Shown: one piece after another, positions 23,967 through 32,564 of the stretch
Numbering within the stretch: position 1 is the first letter of the stretch
How the letters are laid out: each line of letters begins with the position of its first letter
Source: Paraplanobispora takensis
Lineage (GTDB): Bacteria; Actinomycetota; Actinomycetes; Streptosporangiales; Streptosporangiaceae
Direction: 5' to 3'
Assembly (NCBI RefSeq): GCF_016863195.1
Contig: NZ_BOOK01000010.1
Span: 62,001 to 126,000, forward strand
DNA length: 64,000 nucleotides
Notes under the pieces: generated by a model
Told to the model about the DNA's origin: nothing
What the model saw: only the letters and a program-made list of their open reading frames with translations
Database searches by the model: none
Translations under genes and position numbers: made by a program

Positions 23967-26333
23967 TCAGGGCGCCGCAGTGGGAGCCGCAGTGGGAGCC
24001 GCAGTGGGAGCCGCAGTGGAGGCCACAGCGGGGACTGCGGTCCGGTCGAGCATGTGGACACGGGCGGTGCCGATGTCGAAGTAGAGGCCGACCAGTTCCA
24101 GCTCTCCGGCCCGCACGAGCCGGTCGATCCGCGGATGGGTCCGCAGGTTGTCGAGCTGCTGGATCACGTTGAGCCGGCAGAGCCGGTCGAGCGGCCCGCC
24201 GTCCTCGCAGCCCCCGCCTGCGTGCCCGTCGTCCCCGCAGCCCTCACCCGTCCCGAGACCGTCCCCGCCGCCGTCCGCACGGCCTGTCTCACCCACGCCG
24301 TCGGCGACGAATCTGGCCAGGCTGGGGCCGCCGTGGCGCAGCCACCGATCGAGGCCGGGCAGTTCCCCGGTGGCCCTCCCGCCGAGCAGCGCGGCCATGG
24401 CGCCGCACCCGGAGTGGCCGCAGACGGTGATGGTCCGCACGCCGAGGACGCCGGTGGCGTACTCGATCGCGGCGGTGACCGAGTCGTCGGCGGGGGTCAT
24501 GCCGCGGCGCGGGACGAGGTTGCCGATGTTGCGCACGGTGAACAGGTCGCCCGGGCCGCTGGCGGTGATGAGGTTCGGCACGACCCGCGAGTCCGCGCAG
24601 GTGATGAACAGGTGCGAGGGCTGCTGCACGCGGGCCATGCCGTGCAGCACGGGACGGATCAGCGGGGCCGTACGCCGGTGGAACTCCCGGGCCCCGGCCA
24701 TCAGGTCGTCGGGCGCGGCCTCCGCCGGGTGCCGGACCGGCGCCGGGAGGTCCGCCGCCCGCCCGCGGCGCCGCCGGTGGGACCACGGCAGCCACCAGCG
24801 GTCCGGGATCCGCAGCGGGGTCTTGGCCGGGAACAGGCGGGCGCCGCTGGCGGCCATGGTGTACCACTCGTCGTGGAGCTCGTCGACGTGCACGGTCCCG
24901 CCGCCGCGCTCGTGCTCCTGCCGCCAGGCGTGGACGGCCTCGAAGGCCGCGTTGTCCATGAAGTCGATGTTCAGCTCCAGGTCGACCTCGGTGCCGGCCG
25001 GTACGGCGCGCAGCTCCGCGGTGAGCCGCGGCACCCCAAGGAAGGTCAGCGAGCCGTCGATCAGGACGTGCCAGCGGCGGCCGCCGGGCTCCGGCCGGGC
25101 CTGCACGGTCACCCCGGTGAGGCGGCGCAGCGCCAGCAGCGCGGCGAGGCCGAGACCGGCCAGCACGCCCTCGGCCAGGCCGAGCAGCACCACACCGGCC
25201 AGGGTGACGACGTAGACCGGCACCTCACGGTGGCCGTGCAGGTTGCGCACGTGCCCGACGTTGACCATCTGCAGGCCGATGAAGACCAGCAGCGCGGCCA
25301 GCGCCTCCATGGGGACGAAGGCGACCGTCCAGCCCAGGCCGACGGCGAACAGCAGGATCCATCCGCCGTGCAGGACCGTGGACCAGCGGCTGCGCGCCCC
25401 CGCCCGGACGTTGGCGGTGCTGCGCACGATGACCCCCGCCACGGGCAGCCCGCCCAGCGCGCCGGTCACGATGTTGGCCGCCCCCTGGGCGGTGAGCTCC
25501 CTGTCCAGGTCGGTGCGCTCGCCGTCGTGGAGCTTGTCGGTGGCCACCGAGCACAGCAGGGACTCCACCCCGGCGAGCAGGGCGACGAGCACCACCGCCC
25601 CGGCGATCCCGTGCCAGTCGCCCTGCGGCCACGCCGGGGCGGACCACTGGCTCAGGCTCGCCGGCAGGTCGATCCGGGTGACCTCCCACTCCAGGAGGGC
25701 GGCGGCCGCCGCCGCGGAGAACAGGGCCGCCAGCGGCGCCGGCACGGAGCGCACCCGCTGCGGCAGCCGCGGCCAGACGATCAGGACCGCCAGCGTCAGC
25801 AGGCCGGCCAGGACGGCCTCCCCGTGCTCGCGCGCGATCTGTCCGGGCAGCCCGGCGATGTTCTCCAGCGCCGAGGCGCGCGGGCTGCCGCCGAGGACCA
25901 CGTGCGCCTGCGACAGGGCGATCACCACGCCGACCCCGGCGAGCATGCCGTGCACCACGGCGGGGGAGACGGCCAGGGCCGTACGGGCGACCCGCAGGAC
26001 CCCCAGCATCACCTGCAGGCCGCCGGCCAGCAGCGTGATCATGCAGGTGGCCGGCCAGCCGTACCGGGTGACGAGGTCGGCGACCACCAGCGCAAGCCCC
26101 GCCGCCGGGCCGCTGACCTGGACGACCGAGCCTCCCATGGCCCCCGCCACGACGCCGCCCACCACGCCGGCGACGAGCCCGGCCATCAGGGGCGCCCCCG
26201 AGGCGGCGGCGATGCCCAGCGAGAGCGGCACCGCCACCAGGAAGACCACCAGGGAGGCGGGGAGATCATGCCGGAGCACAGTCGTGATGCTACGTAGAGT
26301 TACTGATCCGTTACTCTTCGTGTCGATCGCCAT
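23967..26333 (-). CDS. SulP-family transporter fused to beta-carbonic anhydrase
   Basis: 788 residues. Residues ~18-420 form the SulP membrane domain (HDLPASLVVFLVAVPLSLGIA at the start; about 12 TM segments). Residues ~440-520 are a cytosolic STAS domain (WHVLIDGSLTFLGVPRL). Residues ~545-770 are a beta-carbonic anhydrase with zinc motifs ITCADSR (~577) and CGHSGCGAMA (~637). SulP-CA fusions are known in Actinobacteria and are thought to couple bicarbonate movement to CO2 hydration. A Gly/Asp/Cys-rich insert lies in the CA domain, and the C-terminus is a short TAAP tandem repeat. Monocistronic. Confidence 0.92.
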   Translation of the reverse strand: MAIDTKSNGSVTLRSITTVLRHDLPASLVVFLVAVPLSLGIAAASGAPLMAGLVAGVVGGVVAGAMGGSVVQVSGPAAGLALVVADLVTRYGWPATCMITLLAGGLQVMLGVLRVARTALAVSPAVVHGMLAGVGVVIALSQAHVVLGGSPRASALENIAGLPGQIAREHGEAVLAGLLTLAVLIVWPRLPQRVRSVPAPLAALFSAAAAAALLEWEVTRIDLPASLSQWSAPAWPQGDWHGIAGAVVLVALLAGVESLLCSVATDKLHDGERTDLDRELTAQGAANIVTGALGGLPVAGVIVRSTANVRAGARSRWSTVLHGGWILLFAVGLGWTVAFVPMEALAALLVFIGLQMVNVGHVRNLHGHREVPVYVVTLAGVVLLGLAEGVLAGLGLAALLALRRLTGVTVQARPEPGGRRWHVLIDGSLTFLGVPRLTAELRAVPAGTEVDLELNIDFMDNAAFEAVHAWRQEHERGGGTVHVDELHDEWYTMAASGARLFPAKTPLRIPDRWWLPWSHRRRRGRAADLPAPVRHPAEAAPDDLMAGAREFHRRTAPLIRPVLHGMARVQQPSHLFITCADSRVVPNLITASGPGDLFTVRNIGNLVPRRGMTPADDSVTAAIEYATGVLGVRTITVCGHSGCGAMAALLGGRATGELPGLDRWLRHGGPSLARFVADGVGETGRADGGGDGLGTGEGCGDDGHAGGGCEDGGPLDRLCRLNVIQQLDNLRTHPRIDRLVRAGELELVGLYFDIGTARVHMLDRTAVPAVASTAAPTAAPTAAPTAAP
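23977..24024. repeat. 12-bp in-frame tandem repeat at SulP-CA C-terminus
   Basis: GCAGTGGGAGCC is repeated three times plus a variant copy. It encodes the C-terminal APTA repeats and is in frame, so length changes do not break the gene. Confidence 0.9.
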
Positions 26334-26341
26334 GGGCAGAC

Positions 26342-26386
26342 AGTACGGCGCCGGCCCTCCGTTGTCCGGGGAGCCGACGCCGTACT
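26342..26386. terminator. Hairpin terminator between proline-rich gene and SulP-CA gene
   Basis: A 9-bp perfect stem (AGTACGGCG / CGCCGTACT) extended by GC pairs lies in the 72-nt gap downstream of the minus-strand proline-rich gene. Confidence 0.55.
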
Positions 26387-26405
26387 TTACGAAGCGCGGG
26401 GGAAA

Positions 26406-27962
26406 TCAGCGGTAATAGTCGGGATAGTCCGGTTCCTGATTCCGGTGGTGGCCGCCCCGGGAGCCCGCGTGGCTGCGCCCGTCGGAGGCGGTGACGTCGG
26501 ACCCCGGGCCGTAGAGGTCGCCGTAGCTCGGCCAGTTGGAGCCGTTGCCGGAGGCGGGGCCGGGAGCGGGCTCCGGCCAGGCCGCCGGGGAGGCCGGCGT
26601 CGCGGGTGAGACGTAGGAGCCGGCCTCGTAGCCGTAGCCGCCGGTGGAACCGGAGGAGGGACGGCTCTCGTTCGGGGCGACGGCCCGGGAGGGGGTCGTC
26701 GGGGTCGAGACCGCGGGGGACGGGCCGGTGAGCACGTCGTCCTCGATGGTGGCCCAGCCGGAGCTCACCTCGTAGCTGGAGTTGGCCTCGTAGGAGCTGA
26801 CCGGCGGGGGGTCGTAGACCGGGTTCTGGTAGGAGCTGTAGGACGGCGCGGGGTCGTCCAGGATGTCGGCCGTGTTCGCGGCCTGCCAGCCGCCGGAGCC
26901 GGGGGCGGTGGCCCGCGCCCACGGGTTGTCCGAGACGGACTCGGGCGCGGAGCCGTACGGCGCCGTCAGCGGGTCGGAGGCCGGGGACGAGGCGGGGAAG
27001 CCGCCGCTGGTCGTGGGTCCCATGGGGGGCATGGAGGATCCGCCGGAGACCGGGCCGCGCGAGGGCGTCGGGCCGCTGGGAGTGACCGAGCCGCGCGCGG
27101 GGACCGAGCCCCCGGAGGGAGCGGAGGCGGCGATCGGGCCGGTGGAGGCGGGGGAGGACGCGGCGATCGGGCCGGTGGGGGAACCGGTGTCGCGCGGGTA
27201 GGGGGCGCCCAGGGGGTCGTTGAGCGGGTCGATCGGCGGGGTGGGACGGCCGCCGCCGGTGCCCGTGCCGCCCGGGGTGCTCGCCGCGGCGCGGCTGCCC
27301 CGGCGGGTGGGCCGCGACGGGCGGTCGGTGTAGGCGCCGGGGGTGGGCGCGGCGAAGGTGACGGTCTTCTGCTCGGCCAGCGCCGCGGAGGTGGGGGCGG
27401 GGACGGGCTGGACGGGACCGACCAGGTCGGCCAGGCCCGAGGGCATGGAGGCCACGGCCGGGGAGGGCTCGGGCGAGGGGGTGGGAGGCGGGACGGGACG
27501 GGACGGCTGCGGCCTGTGCGGCAGCGGGGCCTGCACGGTCACCGCGTCGGCGTCGACCTGGGGCCGCTCGTCGACGGGACGGCTGGCGCCCATCTTGGCC
27601 CCGAGGGAACCGCCGAAGCCGCCCTCGTCGGCCTGGAGCCGGGTCCAGTAGTCGTCGTCGTAGTCGTCCGGCTCGCCGAACTCGTTGACGCCGCGCTTGC
27701 CGCGGGCGCCCGAGGGCCGCGGCGCACGCGGCTTGGGTTCGTCGAACGGCGAGAGGTCGGGAGTGAAATGGTCCATCTTGGGTTCCCTGGCGGCGAACTC
27801 GTCGGTGGACCGGGTAGGCGTCGACGCCTCCTTCTCGGCCATCTCTCGCAGCCGCTCGGCGGGGAGCGCGCTCTCCCTGCGGTTCATCGACCGCATCCCC
27901 AGTGCCACGACGACGAGCACGAGGAGCACGACGGCGACCAGGCTTACTACGACCGCGGTCAT
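26406..27962 (-). CDS. Proline/serine-rich single-pass membrane protein
   Basis: 518 residues from ATG 27962, with GAAGGTGG upstream. One N-terminal TM helix (VVVSLVAVVLLVLVVVALGM) is followed by a charged segment (ALPAERLREMAEKEA) and then ~430 residues of low-complexity Pro, Ser, Gly and Thr, with acidic EPDDYDDDYW and many Tyr in the second half, ending NQEPDYPDYYR. No catalytic domain is visible. It resembles hypothetical actinomycete proteins with a membrane anchor and disordered cytoplasmic tail. Function unknown; a scaffold or phosphorylation substrate is conceivable. Confidence 0.75.
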   Translation of the reverse strand: MTAVVVSLVAVVLLVLVVVALGMRSMNRRESALPAERLREMAEKEASTPTRSTDEFAAREPKMDHFTPDLSPFDEPKPRAPRPSGARGKRGVNEFGEPDDYDDDYWTRLQADEGGFGGSLGAKMGASRPVDERPQVDADAVTVQAPLPHRPQPSRPVPPPTPSPEPSPAVASMPSGLADLVGPVQPVPAPTSAALAEQKTVTFAAPTPGAYTDRPSRPTRRGSRAAASTPGGTGTGGGRPTPPIDPLNDPLGAPYPRDTGSPTGPIAASSPASTGPIAASAPSGGSVPARGSVTPSGPTPSRGPVSGGSSMPPMGPTTSGGFPASSPASDPLTAPYGSAPESVSDNPWARATAPGSGGWQAANTADILDDPAPSYSSYQNPVYDPPPVSSYEANSSYEVSSGWATIEDDVLTGPSPAVSTPTTPSRAVAPNESRPSSGSTGGYGYEAGSYVSPATPASPAAWPEPAPGPASGNGSNWPSYGDLYGPGSDVTASDGRSHAGSRGGHHRNQEPDYPDYYR

Positions 27963-28145
27963 TGCACCACCTTCAAGGCCATGGCCTCCCAGCGGCGCCG
28001 GTGAGGTCGCGCGGCCATCGACGCGACCTGCCCCCTGTGATCACCTGCGCTCGGACATTGGATCTGATTGTGTCGGACCACTATGAGCGTTGTCACACCC
28101 TAAGTGAAGAATTGGTAACCATTACTACCTCCGGTGTTTACCTTG

Positions 28146-28712
28146 TCACTCGATGTGTGTCGCGGTCAGCCGTCCCCAGGCGATCGTTTTGTCCGCGATG
28201 CTCTTGAGAGTCTCGGAGAGGGGGGCACCCTTGCCGAGGTCAACCTTCTCTTTGAGCGCGTAGACAGTGAAACGATAGTTCTCCTGGAAGCGGCACGGAG
28301 GCGTATAGCCCACTTTGCCGTTCGTCGTGCTGCCCTCCACGGCTCCCACGGGAATCGTGCCCTCGGCCAGCTCGTTCGTGCGATGGTCGATGTCGAACAC
28401 CACCCAGTGGACTTCGGCACCGGTACGGGCGTTGTTGTTGTCGGCCACGATGGCGACCGACCGTGCGGCATCCGGCACCCGTGACCAGCGCAGCGGCGGG
28501 TTTCCGGCCGATCCCTTGCAGGAATAGTCGGAGGGCAGGGCGCCGCCGTCGCGCAACGCGGGGCTCGTGACGCTGAGCGGCTCCAGCTGGAGACGCTCGG
28601 CCGAGGCCGCGTTGCCCACCATCCCGCACCCTGAGGAGAGCACGAAGAGCGCCGCGGCCGCCACCGCTGCGGCGGTGCGTCGCGGGCGACTGGACGTGTT
28701 CGAGTGCCCCAT
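28146..28712 (-). CDS. YbhB/YbcL-type PEBP lipoprotein
   Basis: 188 residues from ATG 28712, chosen because a lipoprotein signal begins there: a basic N-terminus RPRRTAAAVAAAALFVLSSGC with the lipoboxed Cys. The mature part is a phosphatidylethanolamine-binding/Raf-kinase-inhibitor-like fold: LTSPALRDGGALPSDYSC, NPPLRWSRVPDAARSVAI, VHWVVFDID, GYTPPC and YRFTVYAL. The ligand is unknown. It is divergent from the large AfsR-like regulator gene, with 93 nt between starts, and convergent-free on its 3' side. Confidence 0.88.
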   Translation of the reverse strand: MGHSNTSSRPRRTAAAVAAAALFVLSSGCGMVGNAASAERLQLEPLSVTSPALRDGGALPSDYSCKGSAGNPPLRWSRVPDAARSVAIVADNNNARTGAEVHWVVFDIDHRTNELAEGTIPVGAVEGSTTNGKVGYTPPCRFQENYRFTVYALKEKVDLGKGAPLSETLKSIADKTIAWGRLTATHIE

Positions 28713-28805
28713 GCCCGATGATGCTACGCGGATCTGGAAGGTGCGCCGACCCGATCTCCAGGTTCCATGGCACGACAATAGCCATCAACCGGACAGAATC
28801 GAGGA

Positions 28806-31800
28806 ATGGGCGGGGTGAGCTTGGACACGGAGACGAGTTTCACCGTCCTCGGCCCTCTGGAGATCCACCGCCGTGGCGAGAAGGTGGAGATCGCCGGTCA
28901 ACGGCTCCGTACGCTCCTGGCCCTGCTGCTCCTCGACGCGGGCAGGCCCGTACCGGTCGACCGGCTGGTCGCCGGGGTGTGGGGGGACCGCCCGCCGGTC
29001 GCGGCGGGCAACGCCCTGCAGGCCCTGGTGTCCCGGCTCCGCGCGTCCCTGGGCGATCTGCGGGGCCTGGTCGAGGCCGTCCCCGCCGGCTACCGGCTGG
29101 CCGTCGCCCCCGACCTGGTGGACGCCCACCGCTTCGCCCGGCTGGCGGCCGAGGGCCGGGACGCGCTCGCCGCGGGCTCCGCGGCCCAGGCGGCCGCCGT
29201 CCTGCGGGCCGCGCTCGATCTCTGGCGCGGCCCGGCCCTGGCCGGCCTGTCCGCGGACGAGGACGTCACCGCCGCCGTCACCCGGCTGGAGACCCTCCGC
29301 CTGGCCGCCCTGGAGGACCGGATCGAGGCCGACCTGCTGCTCGGCCGCGCCGCCGAGGCGGCCGCCGAGCTGCCCGCCCTGGTCGCGGCCCACCCGCTGC
29401 GGGAACGGCTGCGCGGCCAGCTCATGCGCGCGCTGTACGGCTCGGGCCGCCGGGTCGAGGCGCTGGCCGCCTTCGAGGAGGCCCGCGCCGCCTTCGCCGA
29501 GGAGCTGGGCGCGGACCCCTCGCCCGCGCTGGCCGGGCTCCACCTGTCCATGCTGCGCCACGAGTGGTCCGAGGGCCGTGTCACGCCGCAGGGCCGTACC
29601 CGGCCCGGGACGCCCGGCGGCTCTTCCGGAATGACCGGAGCCTCCGAACGCAGCGGGTCTTCCGGCGGGAGCGGGTCGCCCGGAGAGCGCGACCGGCCCG
29701 CGCGGCCCGGCAACCTGCGGGCGAGGCTGACCAGCTTCGTGGGCAGGGAACGGGACGTGGCCCGGCTGGCGGACCTGCTGGCCGAGCACCGCCTGGTCAC
29801 GCTGACCGGGCCCGGCGGCGCGGGCAAGACCCGGCTGGCGGTCGAGTGCGCGGACGCGGTCGCCGGGAGGATGCCCGACGGGGTGTGGATGGTCGAGCTC
29901 GCCCCGGTGGCCGAGCCGTCGCAGGTGCCGCAGGCGGTGTTCTCGGCGCTGGAGCTGCGTGACGGCTCCCCGGTACCCCCGCCCGGCGCCCTTCCCCTGC
30001 AGGACGCCCGCGATCTGGTCTCCCGCCTGGTCGCGGCCCTGAAGGGGAAGCGGCTGCTGATCATCATGGACAACTGCGAGCACCTGGTCGAGGCGGCGGC
30101 CGCGCTCGCCGACCGGCTGCTGGCCGGCTGCCCCGGGGTGCGCGTCCTGGCCACCGGCCGCGAACCCCTGGCGATCACCGGAGAGCTGACCTGGCCGGTG
30201 CCGCCGCTGGAGCTGCCCCCCGACGGGCAGGAGGACGGGGCTCTGGACTATCCCGCCGTCCGCCTGTTCGCCGAGCGCGCCGCGGCCGTCCGCCCCGGCT
30301 ACCTGCCCGGCGCGGAGGCGGGCGCGGTGGTGCGGATCTGCCGGGAGCTCGACGGGATGCCGCTGGCCATCGAGCTGGCCGCCGCCCGGCTCCGGTCGCT
30401 GTCGGCCGGCCAGATCGCCGACCGTCTCGACGACCGGTTCCGGCTGCTGACCGGCGGCAGCCGTACGGCGCTGCCCCGCCACCAGACGCTCCGCGCGGTG
30501 GTGGAGTGGAGCTGGGACCTGCTGGACGGGCAGGAGCGCGCGCTCGCGAGGCGCCTGTCCGTCTTCACCGGCGGCGTCACCCTGGAGGCGGCCGAGCGGG
30601 TCTGCCACGGGGCGGGCCTGGAGCGGGCCGAGGTGTTCGACGTCCTGGCCCGGCTGGTGGACAAGTCCCTGCTGGCGGTCGTCGACCACGACACCGCCGC
30701 GCGCTACCGGATGCTGGAGACCATCCGCGCCTACGCCGCCGAACGGCTGGCCGAATCGGGGGAGCGGGACCGGGTACGGCTGGCGCACGCGGAGTTCTTC
30801 ACCGGCCTGGCCGAGGCCGCCGACCCCGGGCTCCGCGACCACCGGCAGCCGGTGCGCATCGCCGAGATGTCCCGCGAGCACGACAACCTCTCGGCGGCGC
30901 TGCGCCGGACGACCGAGGCCGGGCGGCTGGACCTGGCGCTGCGCCTGGTCGGCGCCCTGGGCTGGTACTGGTGGCTGCGCGGTCACCGCGTCGAGGGCGC
31001 CCAGCGCGCCCGCGAGGTCCTCGACCTGGTGGACGGAGAGGCCGCCGCCGAGCCGCTGGCCCTGGCCAGGGCGGCCTACGGCACCAACGCGATGGGCGCC
31101 GGGATCGAGCTGGACAGGGCGCTGAGCGAGCTGACCGAGGCGATCCGGCTGGCCCGCGAGGAGCTCACGCCTCCCTGGCATCCCATGGTCGTGATCACGG
31201 GCCCGGTCGTCGCGGTCTTCCAGGGGCTCCCCCGCGGGGACAGCCGTTACCTGGAGGACATGTTCTCCCACCCCGATCCCTGGGTGGCGGCCCTGGGACA
31301 CCTGTTCCACGGGTACGAGCACCTCACCGCGGGCCGGATCGACGTCTCGGAGAAGGAGTTCGCGACCTGCCTGGCCGGGTTCCGGGCGATCGGGGAGCGC
31401 TGGGGCGTGGGCAACGCGCTGGCCGCCCTGTCGGAGGTGGACTTCGTGCGCGGCGAGCCGGAGAGGGGAGTGGAGAAGGTCCGCGAGGCCATCGCCGTCC
31501 TGGAGGAGGCGGGCTCGGCCGACGAGGTCGCCTACATGCGCGGCAGGCTCGCCGTCGGGCTCAACCTGCTGGGAGAACGGGCGACCGCCGGCCGGCTGCT
31601 GGAGGAGTCCCTGCACGACGCCCTCAGGGGCGGGGACCGCGTGGCCGCGGTGACCCTGCTGCTCGCGCGGGGGGACTTCGCCCGCGAGGGCGGGAGTCTC
31701 ATCGAGGCCAAGAGCCACTACGCCCGCGCCCTGCAGGTGGTGGACGAGGAGGCCAGCATGCCGGTCCAGGTCAGAGCGCTGACGGACGCCTCGCTGGGCC

Positions 31801-32129
31801 TGCTGGCCGAGCAGGAGGGCGACCTCGTCCGGGCCCGGCGGCTCCTGGACGCCGCGCTGCGGGAGGCCCTGACCTCCTCGGACTCCTGGGTGCTCGGCAT
31901 GGTGCTGATCGGTCTCGCGGGCCTGGCGCTCTCCGAGGCCGACCCCGCCAGGGCGGCGGTCCTGCTCGGCGGGGCCGCGACGATCCGCGGCATCGAGTCG
32001 GTGATCGACTTCGACCACGTCCGGATCACCGAACGCGCGAGGACCGCCCTGGGAGAGCAGGACTTCCGGCGCTCCTACGAGCACGGCCGTACCCTCCCGC
32101 GCGAGGAGATCGTCTCTCTGACCGGCTGA
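28806..32129 (+). CDS. AfsR/SARP-type large transcriptional regulator (HTH-BTAD-NB-ARC-TPR)
   Basis: 1107 residues. Residues ~10-95 are an OmpR-like DNA-binding domain (FTVLGPLEIHRRGEKVEI, RLRTLLALLLLDAG). Residues ~100-250 are the bacterial activation domain (BTAD: LVDAHRFARLAAEGR, LDLWRGPALAGL). A disordered linker follows. The NB-ARC/STAND ATPase has Walker A GPGGAGKT at ~336 and IIMDNCEHLVE as Walker B. The C-terminal ~450 residues are helical TPR-like repeats. It is a signal-integrating activator of the AfsR class. No antibiotic cluster is adjacent, so its target is unknown. ATG 28806 or GTG 28815 could start it. Confidence 0.92.
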   Translation: MGGVSLDTETSFTVLGPLEIHRRGEKVEIAGQRLRTLLALLLLDAGRPVPVDRLVAGVWGDRPPVAAGNALQALVSRLRASLGDLRGLVEAVPAGYRLAVAPDLVDAHRFARLAAEGRDALAAGSAAQAAAVLRAALDLWRGPALAGLSADEDVTAAVTRLETLRLAALEDRIEADLLLGRAAEAAAELPALVAAHPLRERLRGQLMRALYGSGRRVEALAAFEEARAAFAEELGADPSPALAGLHLSMLRHEWSEGRVTPQGRTRPGTPGGSSGMTGASERSGSSGGSGSPGERDRPARPGNLRARLTSFVGRERDVARLADLLAEHRLVTLTGPGGAGKTRLAVECADAVAGRMPDGVWMVELAPVAEPSQVPQAVFSALELRDGSPVPPPGALPLQDARDLVSRLVAALKGKRLLIIMDNCEHLVEAAAALADRLLAGCPGVRVLATGREPLAITGELTWPVPPLELPPDGQEDGALDYPAVRLFAERAAAVRPGYLPGAEAGAVVRICRELDGMPLAIELAAARLRSLSAGQIADRLDDRFRLLTGGSRTALPRHQTLRAVVEWSWDLLDGQERALARRLSVFTGGVTLEAAERVCHGAGLERAEVFDVLARLVDKSLLAVVDHDTAARYRMLETIRAYAAERLAESGERDRVRLAHAEFFTGLAEAADPGLRDHRQPVRIAEMSREHDNLSAALRRTTEAGRLDLALRLVGALGWYWWLRGHRVEGAQRAREVLDLVDGEAAAEPLALARAAYGTNAMGAGIELDRALSELTEAIRLAREELTPPWHPMVVITGPVVAVFQGLPRGDSRYLEDMFSHPDPWVAALGHLFHGYEHLTAGRIDVSEKEFATCLAGFRAIGERWGVGNALAALSEVDFVRGEPERGVEKVREAIAVLEEAGSADEVAYMRGRLAVGLNLLGERATAGRLLEESLHDALRGGDRVAAVTLLLARGDFAREGGSLIEAKSHYARALQVVDEEASMPVQVRALTDASLGLLAEQEGDLVRARRLLDAALREALTSSDSWVLGMVLIGLAGLALSEADPARAAVLLGGAATIRGIESVIDFDHVRITERARTALGEQDFRRSYEHGRTLPREEIVSLTG

Positions 32130-32189
32130 CCGGCTGACCGGCTGACCGGCTGACCGGCTGACCGGCTGACCGGCTGACCGGCTGACCGG
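32118..32189. repeat. 8-bp tandem repeat (ACCGGCTG), eight perfect copies, containing the regulator stop codon
   Basis: ACCGGCTG repeats eight times with partial units at both ends. The CDS ends inside it (Leu-Thr-Gly-stop). With an 8-bp unit, every frame reaches TGA within three units, so the array also acts as a three-frame translational stop. Confidence 0.95.
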
Positions 32190-32216
32190 GGCCGGGGGCC
32201 GGTGCGCCGGTCGGGG

Positions 32217-32534
32217 TCAGCCTCCGGACAGTTCCCGGTAGGGCCTTCTCAGCAGGTCGACCAGCGGGATGTGGCGCACTTTGACCTGGGGCGGCTCCAC
32301 CGCGCGCAGCAGCAGGTCGGCGGGGGCCCCGGCGCCTCCCGCGCGGGGGCGCAGGCCGCTCAGTGAGACGGCGGGGGAGTAGAAGTCGCCCAGCCGGTCC
32401 TCGAACGGCGGATCCTGCGCCCCGGCCTCCGGGGTCGGACTCTCCTCGTGCGCCCCGGCCTCCGGGGTCGGACCCTCCTCGTGCCTCACCGGCTCCTGCT
32501 TCTCCCGCGTCCCGTCCCGGCTCACCGCTCCCAC
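32217..32534 (-). pseudogene. Truncated SWIM zinc-finger-like protein, C-terminal part
   Basis: 105 residues. The last ~60 (DFYSPAVSLSGLRPRAGGAG, then LLLRAVEPPQVKVRHIPLVD, LLRRPYREL) resemble the C-terminus of the SWIM zinc-finger proteins that normally follow SNF2 helicases in actinomycete operons. The SWIM cysteine/histidine motif and several hundred N-terminal residues are missing. The first ~45 residues are a two-copy 11-residue acidic repeat (PTPEAGAHEE). It begins 30 nt after the SNF2 stop, so the operon order is kept but the gene is truncated. Functional status is doubtful. Confidence 0.5.
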
Positions 32535-32564
32535 CCCATCCCGGCGTACGGTTCCCGCCCCATG

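Noticed and set aside
28785-32084. A 1099-codon ORF antisense to the AfsR-like gene
   Set aside because: Composition is that of a shadow frame, with no domain. The plus strand has full domain matches.
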